This document shows positions 1-12,258 of a stretch of 64,000 bases of DNA, in pieces. Source of the stretch: Persicaria tinctoria (taxonomy: Eukaryota > Streptophyta > Magnoliopsida > Caryophyllales > Polygonaceae). The notes beneath the pieces are model-generated. The model saw only the letters and a program-made list of their open reading frames with translations. It was not told the origin of the DNA and did not search any database. Location: NCBI GenBank assembly GCA_037127255.1, contig JBANSL010000016.1:4156501-4220500 (forward strand), given 5' to 3'. Position 1 is the first letter of the stretch, and each line of letters opens with the position of its first letter. The translations under genes were made by a program, and so were the position numbers.

Positions 1-1930
1 ATTAGTTTTGCATTTTTTTTTTGTAATAGTTTCATATTCTTTCCTAATAATATGAAACTAGTATAATAAACAAGTATTGTTTTTTATTACTCTTAAAAAG
101 CGTGCGTAAACAATAAATGTTGTGAAAAAAGGAGCATATATCAAAAAGGAAACTATACATAAACTAGAGTTATGCTTAATTATTTTGAGTACAAATTTAT
201 ATTATAAAATATTTAAAATTTATATTTATACTATATACGCTTATATTGACATATTTATAAATTTATAGTATAAAAACATATGTTTTAGAAAAATTATTTC
301 ATAAAATAATCAACCTTTCAATTGTCAATAATTTTTAAAATATAATTTATAATTAAAATTTATAAATATATCAATATCAATATTTTTTTTTAATAATACT
401 CCGTATTATGTTATACTAAGTAATTAAACGGGTGTTCTTCATTTCATTTTCCAAAAAAAAAAACATTATAAAAATTAGATTGGATTTTCCAAAAATGTAA
501 TATTCTCCGCACTAAATAACTTTTCCAAATGTTCAAAATTGATTTTTTTTTTTTTATTAAATAAAAATTCGAGTTCATACAATCATGAAATTCGAGGCTT
601 AAAAAACTGACAAATCGAGTGACGGTAGACCATAAAAAATACTAGATTAATACACAAAAAGGTGATTATTGAAAAATTGGTGGAGTATACAGAAAAATAA
701 TTTTAATAATATACGGAGTATTTTTTTTATTTAAGAAAAATTTTAAAACTTTAAAAGAAACAAGGGATAAAAAGGCAGGCAGTAGCCACTGCTACTATAG
801 TACTACTACTTTTGGATTGTCCTTGGACAGTTAATTTTCTGGGGCACCTATTATTTATAAATGTACCTAACTTCTTAGTTCTTACTAATAGACTACAGTA
901 GACAAACATGATTTCACAGAATTGCCCTTACCTCTTTTAGCTACACTTTCTTACCACGCTTTCATCATATGCATCTCCTACAATTAAGGGTCCACTGCCT
1001 ACATATTTTTGCTGTATATATAGAAGGGTTTTATATATACCGAAAGAATGAGAAATTGAGAGACCATTATAATACGGTTTTACTATTCGCAAGACGGAAT
1101 TTCGCAATTGGCACGGTGCCGATCTCGAAAACCGACACTGGTGGTCTGTCTATTTAGGAAGTCGGCATCGGCAGAGGAGGCGACTTGATCCAACGGTGAT
1201 CTGGTCTGCCTACCGGTAGAGGAGGCGACTTGATCCAACGGTGATCTTCCACTCAATGATGGGCTGACAACCAGTACAATGATGTCGACTCGGGAACTCG
1301 ACATCGGTACCGTACGAATGGCGAAAAAATGGTCGTGTGAATAACAGGACCCTTAAAATATAACCAAAAAAATACATAAATTAGGGCGTGTTTTCTCATT
1401 GTAATTTTTTAAGGGGTGGAGAAAGTGGAAATATATTTTACGGGGTGGAAAGGATAGGGATTAATTTTAAAAAGTATCTCGCATGGTGTTTGGTTGATCG
1501 GGGACAATATATTGATGTTATGTGGTGAAATACCAAAATTACCCTTATTTTCTTAATTGAACACAGAACAAACCCTAGCCCCCAATTCACAAGGCGTTGC
1601 AATCAGTCAGTTTCTTCCCTCCACCTCCACCGGTTCCACCCCTTTAATGATGGGTAGAAAACAAGCCCTTAAAGAGAAATGGATAGAAATGCTCAAAATC
1701 AACGGTAGATTCATCTTTACTGTCCAACAAGGATTCCTCAATATATCGCTGACCAGCTGTGTTGTTTCATCATGGTTTGATGGTGTTTGACTTTGTATGT
1801 GGTCTACGTCCTCAACTAGTTAGATTTAATTTTGCCTAGATTCATCTTCATCCGTAGTCTATCTCCTCCCCTAAAAATATCATATTTTTTTAATCTTTTA
1901 ATTATGATTCGTGAGAGAAATAATCAGAAA
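1..1930. other. AT-rich intergenic DNA with a short tandem duplication
   Basis: No gene is recognisable here. The sequence is AT-rich and the longest open frames (969-1157 and 1557-1790 on +) resemble no family I know. Around 1173-1247 a stretch of about 30 bases beginning AGAGGAGGCGACTTGATCC occurs twice with a 45-base period, in a locally GC-richer patch (1085-1315). The ends of MITE-like sequences can be glimpsed at 60-130. Nothing indicates transcription. Confidence 0.5.
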
Positions 1931-2132
1931 TAGATGTCGTTTGACTTTTTGACACGTTTTTTAATGAGCTAAAAATTGTATAAAATATTAAATTTTTAAA
2001 CAATTTTTTTAATAATATAACACTTATTTTTAATAAGATTTATATTATATTTAAAAAAAAAATTAAAAAAATGATATTTTATATAGTTTTGACCTTCTTA
2101 AAAAACGTGTCAAAAAGTCAAATGATATCTAT
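1931..2132. mobile_element. Stowaway-like MITE, about 200 bp
   Basis: The two ends are an imperfect inverted repeat: TAGATGTCGTTTGACTTTTT at the left and its complement, with a few changes, at the right (AAAAAGTCAAATGATATCTA). The centre is AT-rich and contains the AAAAATTGTATAAAATATTA / TATTTTATATAGTTTT pair also found in the other MITEs of this window, for example at 11629, 27711 and 44602. It is a non-autonomous DNA element with no coding capacity. Confidence 0.6.
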
Positions 2133-2784
2133 ATCTGAACAGTGGTAATAATAAGATAGGAGATAGAGGATTTGAAACCCAATGATACGTCAACGGCGTT
2201 CCAATTGAAGCTCTCTCTTTCCTTCCTAAAATCTTCACAAATTTGTCTAGTTTGCCCAAACTTTACTTCTCTAACAATGACTTTTCTTTAATTTAATTAC
2301 TATGCGGATATTTAAATATCTTACTTATTATCTCGCATTTTATTATTGACTTGTCTTCATCAACGCAAATCAATATTTACCTATTTTATGACTTTTATAT
2401 CTGTATGTATTGAGGTGAGATACCAACCATTTTTTGATACGTTTTTTTAAAGGAAAAAAATACTATATAAAATATTAATATTATATTAATTGAAAATTCA
2501 TTGTCATACAATTTGTATAGGTTAATTATCTTGGTAAAATATTTTCTTAATATAAGTGTTTTTCTTGTCTCAGACTAAGCACACAAGATCATAAAAGTTT
2601 CATCCTATGCAAAATTCGATTTCTCATATTTTTCGACATGGGACAAAAATTCCAATACATTACTACATCAACATTGTTTTATTGATTGAAAATCAATCAT
2701 ACAATTTTTTTTTTATCAACTGAGTCAACAAGTGTCCGTTAATCCGAAATAAAAACACGTTGAGTAGCGTTGAATAAGAGGAGC

Positions 2785-3190
2785 AAAAAGGGAAAATCAC
2801 ATGCAGCTGCGGCCGCTTTTATTTCTGCCCTTTTCCCTCTTCCTCTCTCTCTCTCCCTCCCTCCCTCCCTCTGTCATTTTTGTTGTGTGCAAATCCCAAA
2901 CCCCACTCCCTACCTATCTCTATCTCTCTCATGAAGAAGAATCAGAATTAGGACCCATCTTGCAGTCATGGATTCCATTTCAGTGCTCCAATTTCAAGCT
3001 TTTCCTCTCGGTATACCTATAACCTATTTAGATACTCTCTTTTTTTCCTGCTCTTTCTCTGTCTCTGTGTGTTTATTTCCCGGGGAATAAATCTTGGGTG
3101 TCTCTAATTTGTGTTCTCTGGGTACAGAGAGAAGATAAGAGGCTTCTTGGAGTTCTTCGAGTAGTTATCAAAAATTCAAAAGCCGCTGCC
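2785..3190 (+). promoter_or_regulatory. 5' leader of the VIL2-like gene with candidate uORF and leader intron
   Basis: A pyrimidine-rich tract (2835-2875, CTCTCT/CCCTCC) marks the promoter-proximal leader. An upstream ATG at 2968 opens a short frame starting MDSISVLQFQAFPL. A plausible leader intron (GT at 3011, AG ending 3127) would splice it to end after about 17 codons; unspliced, it also stops soon after. The predicted main start codon lies downstream at 3191. A uORF in the leader could lower translation, but whether the leader is spliced this way is inference. Confidence 0.4.
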
Positions 3191-6100
3191 ATGGATTACA
3201 GCCTTGTTGGTAAGTAGTGAGATTCTATTTGAGGCTGGACTCTCAATTGTATACAAAATTGCTTTGATTCTGACATTGATTTTGATTTCTCAGATTTGGG
3301 GTTTGGAATTGGGGTTGATTTTTGAGGGTTTCACTTGATTTGATTAATTCCAGTGGTTGGAGAGTGGACCCCTCATTGTGTCACCAACTCATTTTGCTCC
3401 ATTTGCTGGCAAGATTGATTATCAAATTGCTAAAAACAATTGCCAAATCTTAGGTCAATGAATTGGGCTTTGATTCGTTCTGTAGAATTAGTGGCTTAAG
3501 ATTGATGTTCTGTTAATATCCCATTTGGAGTTTTTTGTTGGAGGGCATGTCATTATGCATCACTCTTTTTTCTTTTCTTGTCTTTTTTTTATACAGTAAT
3601 TTTATAATGTTATATGGTATCTAGCCTAACTTCGCGAATGTAGCATCTCAATCTCTTTATAACGAACGTGTTTTGATTGATAGATTGAATAAAGTAGAGT
3701 TTCAGATTCAATGGATTAGGCCAACTACACCCTTTGTTTTTTTCTTTACCGTGTTGTTGAGTTTTGAAATTTCCACTCTTCCGGATTGAAGAGATGTTCG
3801 TGTGGAAAATACGCGAGTGGGTACTTTGGACATGGTTACATATCTTCATTGACAGCCATTCGATGAATTGCTCACCTTCAGCTTGATTTCGTCGTCGTCA
3901 TCTCCATAGCTTGACTTAGTTTGCTAGTGACCTACATGTTTGTTTGGCTTGTTTTGTCTAGGGAATATGGTTGACCCGACAAAATGCGGTAAATTGGGCA
4001 TGGAGGAGAAGAGGAAATTCGTGCGGGAGATAGCGAAGGATCCAGATGGCGCCCCTGAGACGCTGCTGTCATGGAGCCGCCAAGAGATTTTGCAACTCTT
4101 GTGCGTGGAAATGGGGAAAGAGAGGAAGTACACTGGTTTGACGAAGCTGAAGATCATAGAGAACCTTCTCAAGATCGTGTCAGAGAAGAGTTTGAAGGAG
4201 AGTGGGGCCAGAGGCCCGGAACAACCAGCACCGGATTCTTCTGGCAATAGTGCTTCTGGAAGCAATGGTAGCAGCGCGGTACACATGGTTATACAATGCA
4301 AAAACTCTGCGTGCAAGGCCAGCTTACGCCCTGAAGATGCGTTTTGCAAGAGGTGTTCTTGCTGCATTTGTCAAAAATTCGACGACAACAAGGATCCTAG
4401 TTTGTGGCTGACGTGTAGCTCGGAGCCTCCTTTTGAGAGCGATTCATGCAACATGTCCTGCCATCTGGAATGCGCTCTTAGACACGAAAGGTCCGGACTT
4501 TCGAAACGGGGCCAGGTTGCCCAGCTTGATGGGAGCTTTTACTGTGTATCCTGTGGCAAAATGAATGATTTGCTGAAGTAAGTTTGATGCTTTCTTTCTA
4601 CTCTTCCTTTTTGGACCAATACCTGTCGTAATCTGATTTGAATTCGCACATGCTGCACTACTTGGTAGTTATACGACCTCCTTTATGTTGCTCGTTTGTC
4701 TAGATTCGTGTTTGGGAGCTTCTACTTCAAAATTTAGCATTACCTTAAGGGAAAAACATTTCACCTTGCTTTGTACTTAGTTACTTACTACAGCTGTTTA
4801 CCTTTTTCGAGTGAAGATAACAGTAATCATAGCCATAAATTGATTGTGCATTTCAAACAAGTGCAATGAATTGTGGTTTTAATGAATTTTATGAACTGTA
4901 TGGATATTTGAGTAGTATTATATAGTCAAGGGTTAGAATTAGAAGGGATTTTAATGATTTATGCACTGTGTTTATTTTGTTTGGATGCATAGGAAAAATC
5001 ATAACAATGAAATCTTTTTTCCGAAAATATATAGTAAGCGAATTGATGAATATATGCAAACCTAATAAATTCTTTAATTGAATAGAACCCTTATGTAACA
5101 TCAAAACTATATAGCTCAGAAATATAAATCCTCCAGTATTGAATAGATTCTTCCAAACATTTTTACCCTAAAAGTTTTATCTTAGTCGTTAGTTGTTGGA
5201 TAACGCATTTGTGGTTCTAGGCTTAGTTTTCCATTTCTAATTGGTTAAACCGAAAAAAGACTTTGCTTTTACTGAGAAGGATCCAAACATGAAGAATTAC
5301 CCAGAGGTAGCTCATCATAGATTCTTAGCACTATTTTTCAGATTCTTTCCTACCCTATCTATTTTATGTTTCAGTTCCTTCTTATTTATCTTTTCCTTAT
5401 CTCCTCTTTATCTCATTGTCATTATCTCTACAATAGAATCCTATTTGGTAACTTACAGTGCTGACATCTTCTCTGTAGATTGTTTGTTTGTTTTTTCACT
5501 ATTGGGAAATTGTTCCAACGTCGTAACTCACGTTTTGTTTCACGCAGATGCTGGAGGAAACAATTGATGATTGCAAGGGACACAAGACGGGTTGATATCC
5601 TATGCTACCGTGTTGTCTTGAGCCAGAAGCTCCTTAATGGAACGAACAAGTATCAGAAGCTATCTGAAATCGTCAATGAAGCTGTAAGCAAGCTGCAAGC
5701 TGAAGTTGGGCCTTTAACTGATGTAACTGTCAAGATGGGTAGAGGCATTGTCAACAGAATGTCCACAGGCCATGAAGTTCAGAGATTATGCGCCTCTGCG
5801 GTGGAATTACTGGACGCTCTGCTCTCCCAACCAACAGTTGATCCGCTAACTCGTCCTGCTGACCAAGGTAGCTAATAAAACTAGTGCCTCCAGATACAGC
5901 AGTTGTTTTTATGGTGTATTGAAGCTGTTTCTGTTGATACTGCAGATTCTAGAACGTCGGCACCTAGTACCATCAGATTTGAAGACATTTCTGATACAAC
6001 TGTAACTGTGATTCTTGGCCCCGCCAATCAAACGTCGGAGATGAATGCGTGTTACACCTTGTGGCACCGCAAGGCTGTTGAGGAGAAGGAACCTCCTGAA

Positions 6101-7057
6101 CCAACATGCTCCATGTCCCCTCCAGGCACGAGAGTTGTCGTCCGTGGCCTTGCTCCTTCCACGGAGTATGTTTTCAAGGCTGTTAGTTCCGACAGCTTGC
6201 AAGAGCCGAGCACGTGTGAGGCTCGGCTCTCAACTGCTGCTCCCGCCACAGAGAGAAGTCAAAGCCCTGTCACCAACTGCAGCACTCTCTCGAATCCTTC
6301 TTCAGTTGAAGACGAAACGAACAACATCACTAGTGGCTTGAATGAGAACAACAGGACAGAAAATGAATACAGTGCAGTGCCCGCGAATACGACGAATGGA
6401 CCGCCACCCAGCTGCATTGGCGGTGTTGGTCAAGACGAAGATTCCGTTCACGCATCAGACGGAAAAGAAATCCTGAATAATGCTGCCTCTCTAGATCAAT
6501 CCGGGACACCAATGCTCGAGAACACACGCTCGCAGGAGTGCCTAGTCAGCGAGGCAGATGGATCAACCAAACCGACGACAAATGGGAAGGAGATCATACC
6601 TTGCCCTCCTCCGGAAACAAGGCTGCCAATAACTCCATGCCGGGTGGAGGCGCTGCAGACGGTCAGAAGGATCGGGAGGCCTAAATCGAGCAACAAGGAC
6701 ACGGGCAACCAGGACGATCAGCCCCAACCGAGGAGCTCATCAAAGAAGAGGAGCAGGGAGAGCCAAGGGGAAGACGGGTGTGACGGGACCGAAGACCTGG
6801 AGTTCTACGTAAAGGCGATACGAAAACTGGAGTGCGAGGGCCACATCGAGAAAAGCTTCAGGCAGAAGCTACTGACTTGGTACAGCTTGAGGGCGACACC
6901 GCGGGAAACGCACGTTGTGCAGGTGTTTGTGAATACCCTTAGAGACGACCCGGCTGCCCTTGCTGAGCAGCTGATCGACGCTTTCGAAGAGATTGTCTCG
7001 AGCAAGCGATCGGAGCCTCCAACCGGACCTGGGTTATGTATGAAGCTATGGCATTGA
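3191..7057 (+). CDS. VIL2: VIN3-like protein 2 (VIL2/VEL1-type) PHD-FNIII-VID Polycomb accessory protein
   Basis: CDS exons are 3191-3209, 3962-4577, 5548-5867 and 5946-7057, all with GT-AG borders, giving one 688-aa frame. The start [15 protein letters not shown] matches the family's short first exon plus 'DPxKCxKLxMEEKR' opening. Residues 10-85 hold the conserved [11 protein letters not shown] and [13 protein letters not shown] segments typical of VIL2/VEL1 and absent from VRN5. A Cys-rich VEL-type PHD finger spans about 119-205 ([23 protein letters not shown]). A fibronectin type III domain follows from about 325 to 412, then a low-complexity Ser/Thr/Asn linker with a basic patch near 590 (KKRSRES). 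The C-terminal VID domain occupies about 600-680 and is known in the family for head-to-tail assembly. In Arabidopsis these proteins work with PRC2 to deposit H3K27me3, for example at FLC-type genes during vernalization. Length and domain order are normal and nothing looks broken. Orthology to VIL2 rather than another VEL member rests on the N-terminus. Confidence 0.93.
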
Positions 7058-7369
7058 TTATTGACACAGGTAAAAGGAAAAACTGAATCCTCTTCAATTC
7101 ATACTATTTGTTTCTTCATGTCGTTTTCGATATCGATAGCTGTTGAGCTTGATCCTGCCCGGTGTAATCTGGGTTATGGTCGCTCTAATTCTTTGTTGGT
7201 TGCTAATTGTCTTAAATTGGAGGATCACAGTGCTAAAAGACTATGAAACACACATTTATGTTGTTGACTAGCTAGATGTAAATCTTGACTAGTGTAATAA
7301 TAGATGTATTCTTCATTTTACAAAATTGATGGTAAAGAGCTTTTCTTGTTATAAAAACAATAGTATGCA

Positions 7370-7960
7370 TCTTTAGTACTAATTTGGGACCTTCAACCAA
7401 ACCTTGTAGGAATCGAATTCTGTTGTAGACTCTCTTGTTGAACGGCTCGAAAAAACTCGATTCAAGCTCGCTCACTTATTTAAACAAGCCGAGTTTCAAC
7501 AAAATTTTAAGCTCGGTTCGTTCGAATAAAGCTCGAATTCTATGGAGTTTCTAAATTTTTCTTTAAGTTAACCCGTTATAACCAAGCAGAATTATTTAAA
7601 GCTCGGGGAAAAAACAAAGTTTAGCTCGAGCTCGTTCATTTCCTAAACAAACCAAGCTTGAACAAAATAAAATGCCCGTTTAAAAATTGGGCTCGGCTCG
7701 AGCTCGTTTAACAAACGAACCAGGTTTGAAAATGTCAAGTTCGACTCGTTTCCCTCGAATAACACCCCTACTCTCTTGCGTCTTTTGCCTTTTCATTTAT
7801 GTTAGGTTTTCATACTATCTCGGACCCTCTTGTGGGAGTGCTTTCGCGAGTTGACGATGATATTCGAAGAAGGGTTACTCCCCACCTGGTTTCCGTGTAG
7901 CCCTGAGTTTTGGTTTACTTTTATCATTTTATGAAGTTCAAGCTTCTTGTTTCACAAAAA
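7370..7960 (+). mobile_element. Decayed LINE 3' end, split by a hAT-like insertion
   Basis: The sequence just before 7437 and that after 7771 together align with the LINE 3' end at about 18105-18305. Shared landmarks are the stretch ending in 'TTTGCCTTTT', 'GTTGATGAGGATATT'-like and 'TACTCCCCAC', followed by a conserved end about 'TGTAGCCC..AGTTT'. The copy is non-coding and lacks a clear poly(A). It is interrupted by the CTCG-rich element at 7438-7770. The outer limits are approximate. Confidence 0.55.
7438..7770. mobile_element. hAT-like MITE rich in CTCGA/GCTCG subterminal repeats
   Basis: About 333 bp with many copies of GCTCG/CTCGA near both ends and an AT-rich core. Read on the minus strand, the right end begins TAGGGGTGTTATTCGAG, a typical plant hAT start. 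ACTCTCTTG occurs at both borders (7429-7437 and 7771-7779), consistent with the 8-bp hAT target duplication. The empty site can be reconstructed from the LINE it interrupts. The left terminus appears to have lost its TAGGGG tip. Confidence 0.6.
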
Positions 7961-10217
7961 ATAAAATAATAATACTCCGTAATAATTTTTTTCAAAAAAA
8001 ATAATTTTATGAGTTTTTCATCAATAGCTTTTATTTTTAAATTATATAAACGTTTTGTGAGTATATTTTTTTCCAAAAAAAGGCAAATAATTCTAAAATA
8101 TAAACCGGGTTGAAATGCTTCATACAAGCCTAAACTATTTTAATTCATTTGTTCACTTTAAGCTAAGATTATAAACCTATTCTTATACATTGTGGCCTTG
8201 TGGGTCAAGTCATCTAGTTGAGAGATCTTAGCATTTTCATCCGCACAGATGTTCTTGGATAGCTGGATAATGGTCCGACAGAGGTTGCACCCGACAACAT
8301 CTAAACCCTTACATAATTGTGGGTCGGATAGTACTCAAGGTTGCATCTTCGAAAGTGCTCAAGTAGAAAATATATGTATGAACAATCAATACGTCTTTAT
8401 CCCATTTATTTTTGACACTTCTCAAAAGGGTCCAAAACGTTTCTGCACATTAAAATGTTATGAATTCTAGGTATGTCGATGTGGATCGAGTTTTTTGTGT
8501 TCAAAATGGGTTGGCGGCACAACTTGAAAATACCTCAACCTAATTTTGTGTTCAAAATATTATGGATTCAAATCGAGTATTATATGACTCATTTAAGAGA
8601 TGGAGGATGAAACTCTGTGGCTAAAAAAGATTAGTGGTACGAATCTCTCTCCGAGTCTCCCTCGTAACGGTTTACGTGCTTTCAATCATTGTCGTCGGAA
8701 GAGAAAGGACATGATAATTGGGGGTAGCCGTAGCCGTAGGGGTTGGGGTGGGTACTGATGGATAAGTGGATACTATGAGTTTGGAACTCAGCATTTAAAG
8801 GGTAGTGTAAGGTATGAATGAAGGCAAATCTCAAGGGACAAGCTGTCCTTAAAGCTACCAAGCAAGCACAGTGATTAGTGAAGTAGTCATACCGAATCCA
8901 CTTTCAACATATATAGACATATCACATATGCAAATGTTGGGGACCAGTTGACAGTTTGTATTGGGCCCATCTTGGCCCGGCCCACTTAGGCCCATTAACA
9001 GTAATTTCTTGCCCACAAATCCACTAGCAGCAGCTCCCTCGCCAAGGACTTTTTTTAAAGAAAACTGCCAACTATCACAAAATTTTAACTCTATTGCACT
9101 TCATATCATAGCTCCTTAAACCACGTCATACTTCTAAATCTTTTACTGAGAAACTGTGTAAAAAAGAACCGAAAAGGCTATATGCATGTATATATGTTTC
9201 GGATCCGTTCGTGTGTTTCTAAAAAAAGTTTAATTTTTTTTGAAAAAACAATATATGTTCAAACGAATCATTGTTTTTTTTTTAAGTTTCACATACGAAG
9301 AGATCGTGGATCCGTTCATTACTTTTTCAATGTCATATGTATTTAATGTTGGACACTTATCAATCTGAGAGTCAAATAGATCTAGAATTCGTTCCTATTG
9401 AGTGCATCAGCCAAAAAAATCTCATACCATAAGATGAATTAAATTGAAAATTTGTTATATTTTTACCTTAAAAAGTCGGTGAAATTAACCGCAATTTTAC
9501 CTACACAACAAATACCCATAAATGAAAGTCTTCACTAAAATAAGATATCATATGTTTGAGAATCCATTAGTCTAGCTACTTGAGATGAGATAAATAAAAG
9601 GCCTTTGAAGGTTCTTTATAGGGCCAATAAATTAAGTTCTAAAAATGAGAGTCAAGCTTTAAGTAGCTTATCTAGTCTACTAAATATACCATTAGTGCCT
9701 CCTTTATATTATGGACAAAAGAGAAAAAAAGATGAGAGTTTGGGTTGAAGGGCAAACAAGCAAATTAGGTTGGTAATTGAAGTATAAAGGCAGGGAAGTT
9801 GTTTAGTTTAGGTAATTTGTTGTTTCATAAGATATGGTTTTGAAATGGTGAAGCTGTGGTGGAGCAGTTGATGTTTTGCTTTGGATAAAAAGAGGTACAC
9901 ACACACATACACACTACACAGTTGGCATGATCACAGTATAATCAATGTACGAGGACAAAAAAAAATACATGGGGATATTACATAAGGACATAGGTTAATA
10001 GATAAAATCATAAAATATTTTAAAATGTAAGTCATTTTAACCATTTTTTAAAATGATTTTTCTCAGAGTTTATAGACTAAAATTTAAAAATTAATTTTCA
10101 ATTTGATTTATTAACCTATGTCCTAATAGAATAGGTTAGAAAGTTTATTTAATTTACGTGTAATCCATAGCTAAAAAAATTGAATAGTAATTATGGTTCT
10201 TTAAAAGGGACAAAAAT
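7961..10217. other. AT-rich intergenic DNA, no gene seen
   Basis: No open frame here shows a recognisable family or exon structure. A (CA)n-type run lies near 9900-9915. A TGGGCC/GGCCCA-rich patch at about 8965-8995 resembles a plant site II element but has no gene beside it. I see nothing else to annotate. Confidence 0.5.
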
Positions 10218-10560
10218 AGAGCTGACAAAAACTTGATCCGAACCCGAAAACCTGACCCAACTTGTACAAAATCGATTGAACCCAATGCCCAAAAACTCTA
10301 CACAATACATCGTTCGGAAACGAACCTGACCCGACATCTGAATAACTTGAATAACTCCAACTAATCGAAACCCGAATTATAACGTAAACTACATTCTACT
10401 AAATTTTTAAAAAATGGACGCTAAAATAACCAAAACACAAACAAATGCAATCTAAAATAAACATAAATATGATTCAACCCGACCTAAACTAAATCGAATC
10501 AAATGATCAAAAATCATCTAACATTATTTGAAATTTAAATAACCTTTTTTTCACCCATTA
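10218..10560. mobile_element. Degenerate hAT-like element with CCCGA repeats
   Basis: It starts TAGAGCTGACAAAA, nearly the same terminus as at 32994 (TAGAGCTGGCAAAA) and related to the well-defined element at 19906 (TAGACCTATCAAAA). Repeated (A)CCCGA/ACCCGACC units follow. The right end is not clear, so the limit is approximate. Confidence 0.4.
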
Positions 10561-11628
10561 TTTATACCAAAGTACGATGCCTTAACTTGGAGGGTGTACT
10601 ATGTGAGATTGTGCATAGTGTACCCTTACCGCAGACTTATTAGATTGGATCTGACAGTAAATAGCGGTTATACGAGCACAGACCTTAAAATAAAAGGTAA
10701 CGTTTAAAGGTTCATTATTTTGTTTAGTTAGTTTTTTAACACTAAATTAGTAATACTCAATAAGAGAGATTGAACTCATAATACTACCATGAAACAAATA
10801 TCTTTCTTACCAACTAAATTATGAAAGTTTGACAATTTACACCTTACCTTTGTCCTTATTAACCATCTTTGGGTTAATAATGATATGTCATGTTTTCCAT
10901 AAAAGAACCCTACTATTTTTATTTAGAAAGACATTAAATTACTCTATAAATTACTCTTAATAAGGATGGAATAAGTAGCAATATTACATAAAAAAAATTT
11001 GTTTTAAATTGTCTATGTTAATTTGTTATTTGTCTCCTTGCTCAATTCGACCGTATTTCTATCTATCAGTTTTCAAATCGTTCAACGACTATCTCTATCG
11101 GTTTTTCTTGTTCAGATATGTGTCTAATATATCGAATCGCTTTTTATTTTTTCAAAACCAAAGAATAGGCACAATTTACCTTTGCCATTATTGCATACAA
11201 AACTATATTAATATTATTAATTATTTACTGTGTTAATTATTTTTCATTAGATCTTCAATTACTTAATCTTTTGAAGATAACACATTTGGGGTAATTGTGC
11301 TGACAAGCATTCACTGAAATAACTAGTAATAGCGAGTCACATGATTCACGAGAAAGATTGAAAATACAACTATTTTTGTTTACCCCCTTGGTAAAATTGA
11401 GTTTAATTAATTGCATGGTGTTGAGATTGAAAGGGGAAAGAAAGATTGGTGTTTGGTATGAAAATGAAACTATGAATGATCCCATGTTTTTGTTTTTATT
11501 TGATTCATTTGTGTTTTAAAAAAAAACACATTAGCAATAATTACTCCATTCACTAAATGATAACCTTATTCTCTTAATAGTGACCTTTGTGTCATGTTTA
11601 AGATTATACATTTCAGGAAATTACTAAG

Positions 11629-11867
11629 TACTCTCTGTTAATTAAAACTTGTCATTTACTATTCATGTACGCATTTTTATAATTATATAAATTATATAAA
11701 ATATCAACTTTTGTTTACATTTGTTTTTATAAATTTATACTTAATAGTACTAAGAATGAAGTTGTTTAAAAAAAGTATTAAAAAAGTTAATATTTTATAT
11801 AGTTTTTAATGCCTAAAAATGCGTGAGTGAATAGTAAAACGTCAAATTTTAATTAACGGAGGGAGTA
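11629..11867. mobile_element. Stowaway-like MITE, about 239 bp
   Basis: The terminal inverted repeat is TACTCTCTGTTAATTAAAAC at the left and, complemented, AACGGAGGGAGTA at the right. The subterminal pairs ACTATTCATGTACGC and GCGTGAGTGAATAGT are also inverted. The core is AT-rich and there is no coding capacity. It belongs with the copies at 27711, 32529 and 44602. Confidence 0.7.
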
Positions 11868-12024
11868 TAAGATATCACTTTACCTCCATTAAAAGCAGTA
11901 ACATTTTTATGCAGTTAGTAATTCTTCCCTTTGTTTAATTGTAAAAAGAAAAGTAATTTGGTTTGCAGATTTTAACACTACCTTTCTTGTTCTCAACTTT
12001 TGATGAAAATCTGTTGCCTCTACA

Positions 12025-12245
12025 TTGCTACCAAAGGTGAAATCGCTCTCCCGAGCGATCCGATAGAGATTATGAGATGAGGTAAATCATGGTAACTCAA
12101 CCGGTAACAAGAGCGTGGGACCAATACTCACTGCACACAAGGAGTTCCCCTTGTTTGAGAGGTTGCTCAATGGTGAGACTCGATCCTTAGTCCTTACTCC
12201 AAACGCCACCTCTGTGACCGATTGAGCTAAACTCATGCAGACATT
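12025..12245 (-). mobile_element. tRNA-derived SINE flanked by a 13-bp TSD
   Basis: The direct repeat TGTTGCCTCTACA occurs at 12012-12024 and 12246-12258. On the minus strand the body opens with a pol III A box (TAGCTCAATCGG, 12229-12218) and then a B box (GATCGAGTC, 12185-12177), about 44 bases apart as in tRNA-derived promoters. No clear poly(A) is present at the other end. The same head occurs near 44333. Confidence 0.65.
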
Positions 12246-12258
12246 TGTTGCCTCTACA

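Noticed and set aside
1083..1304. 73-aa minus-strand frame with repeated SPLDQVASS
   Set aside because: The protein repeat is simply the translated 45-base DNA duplication; no known family.
2801..3022. 73-aa frame starting MQLRPLLFLPF
   Set aside because: It reads through the pyrimidine-rich leader, giving a Leu/Pro/Ser-rich chain that only looks like a signal peptide.
3924..4367. 147-aa minus-strand frame
   Set aside because: Antisense shadow of exon 2 of the VIL2-like gene.
5241..5567. 108-aa open frame
   Set aside because: It lies within intron 3 of the VIL2-like gene and overlaps its acceptor; it has no similarity to a known protein.
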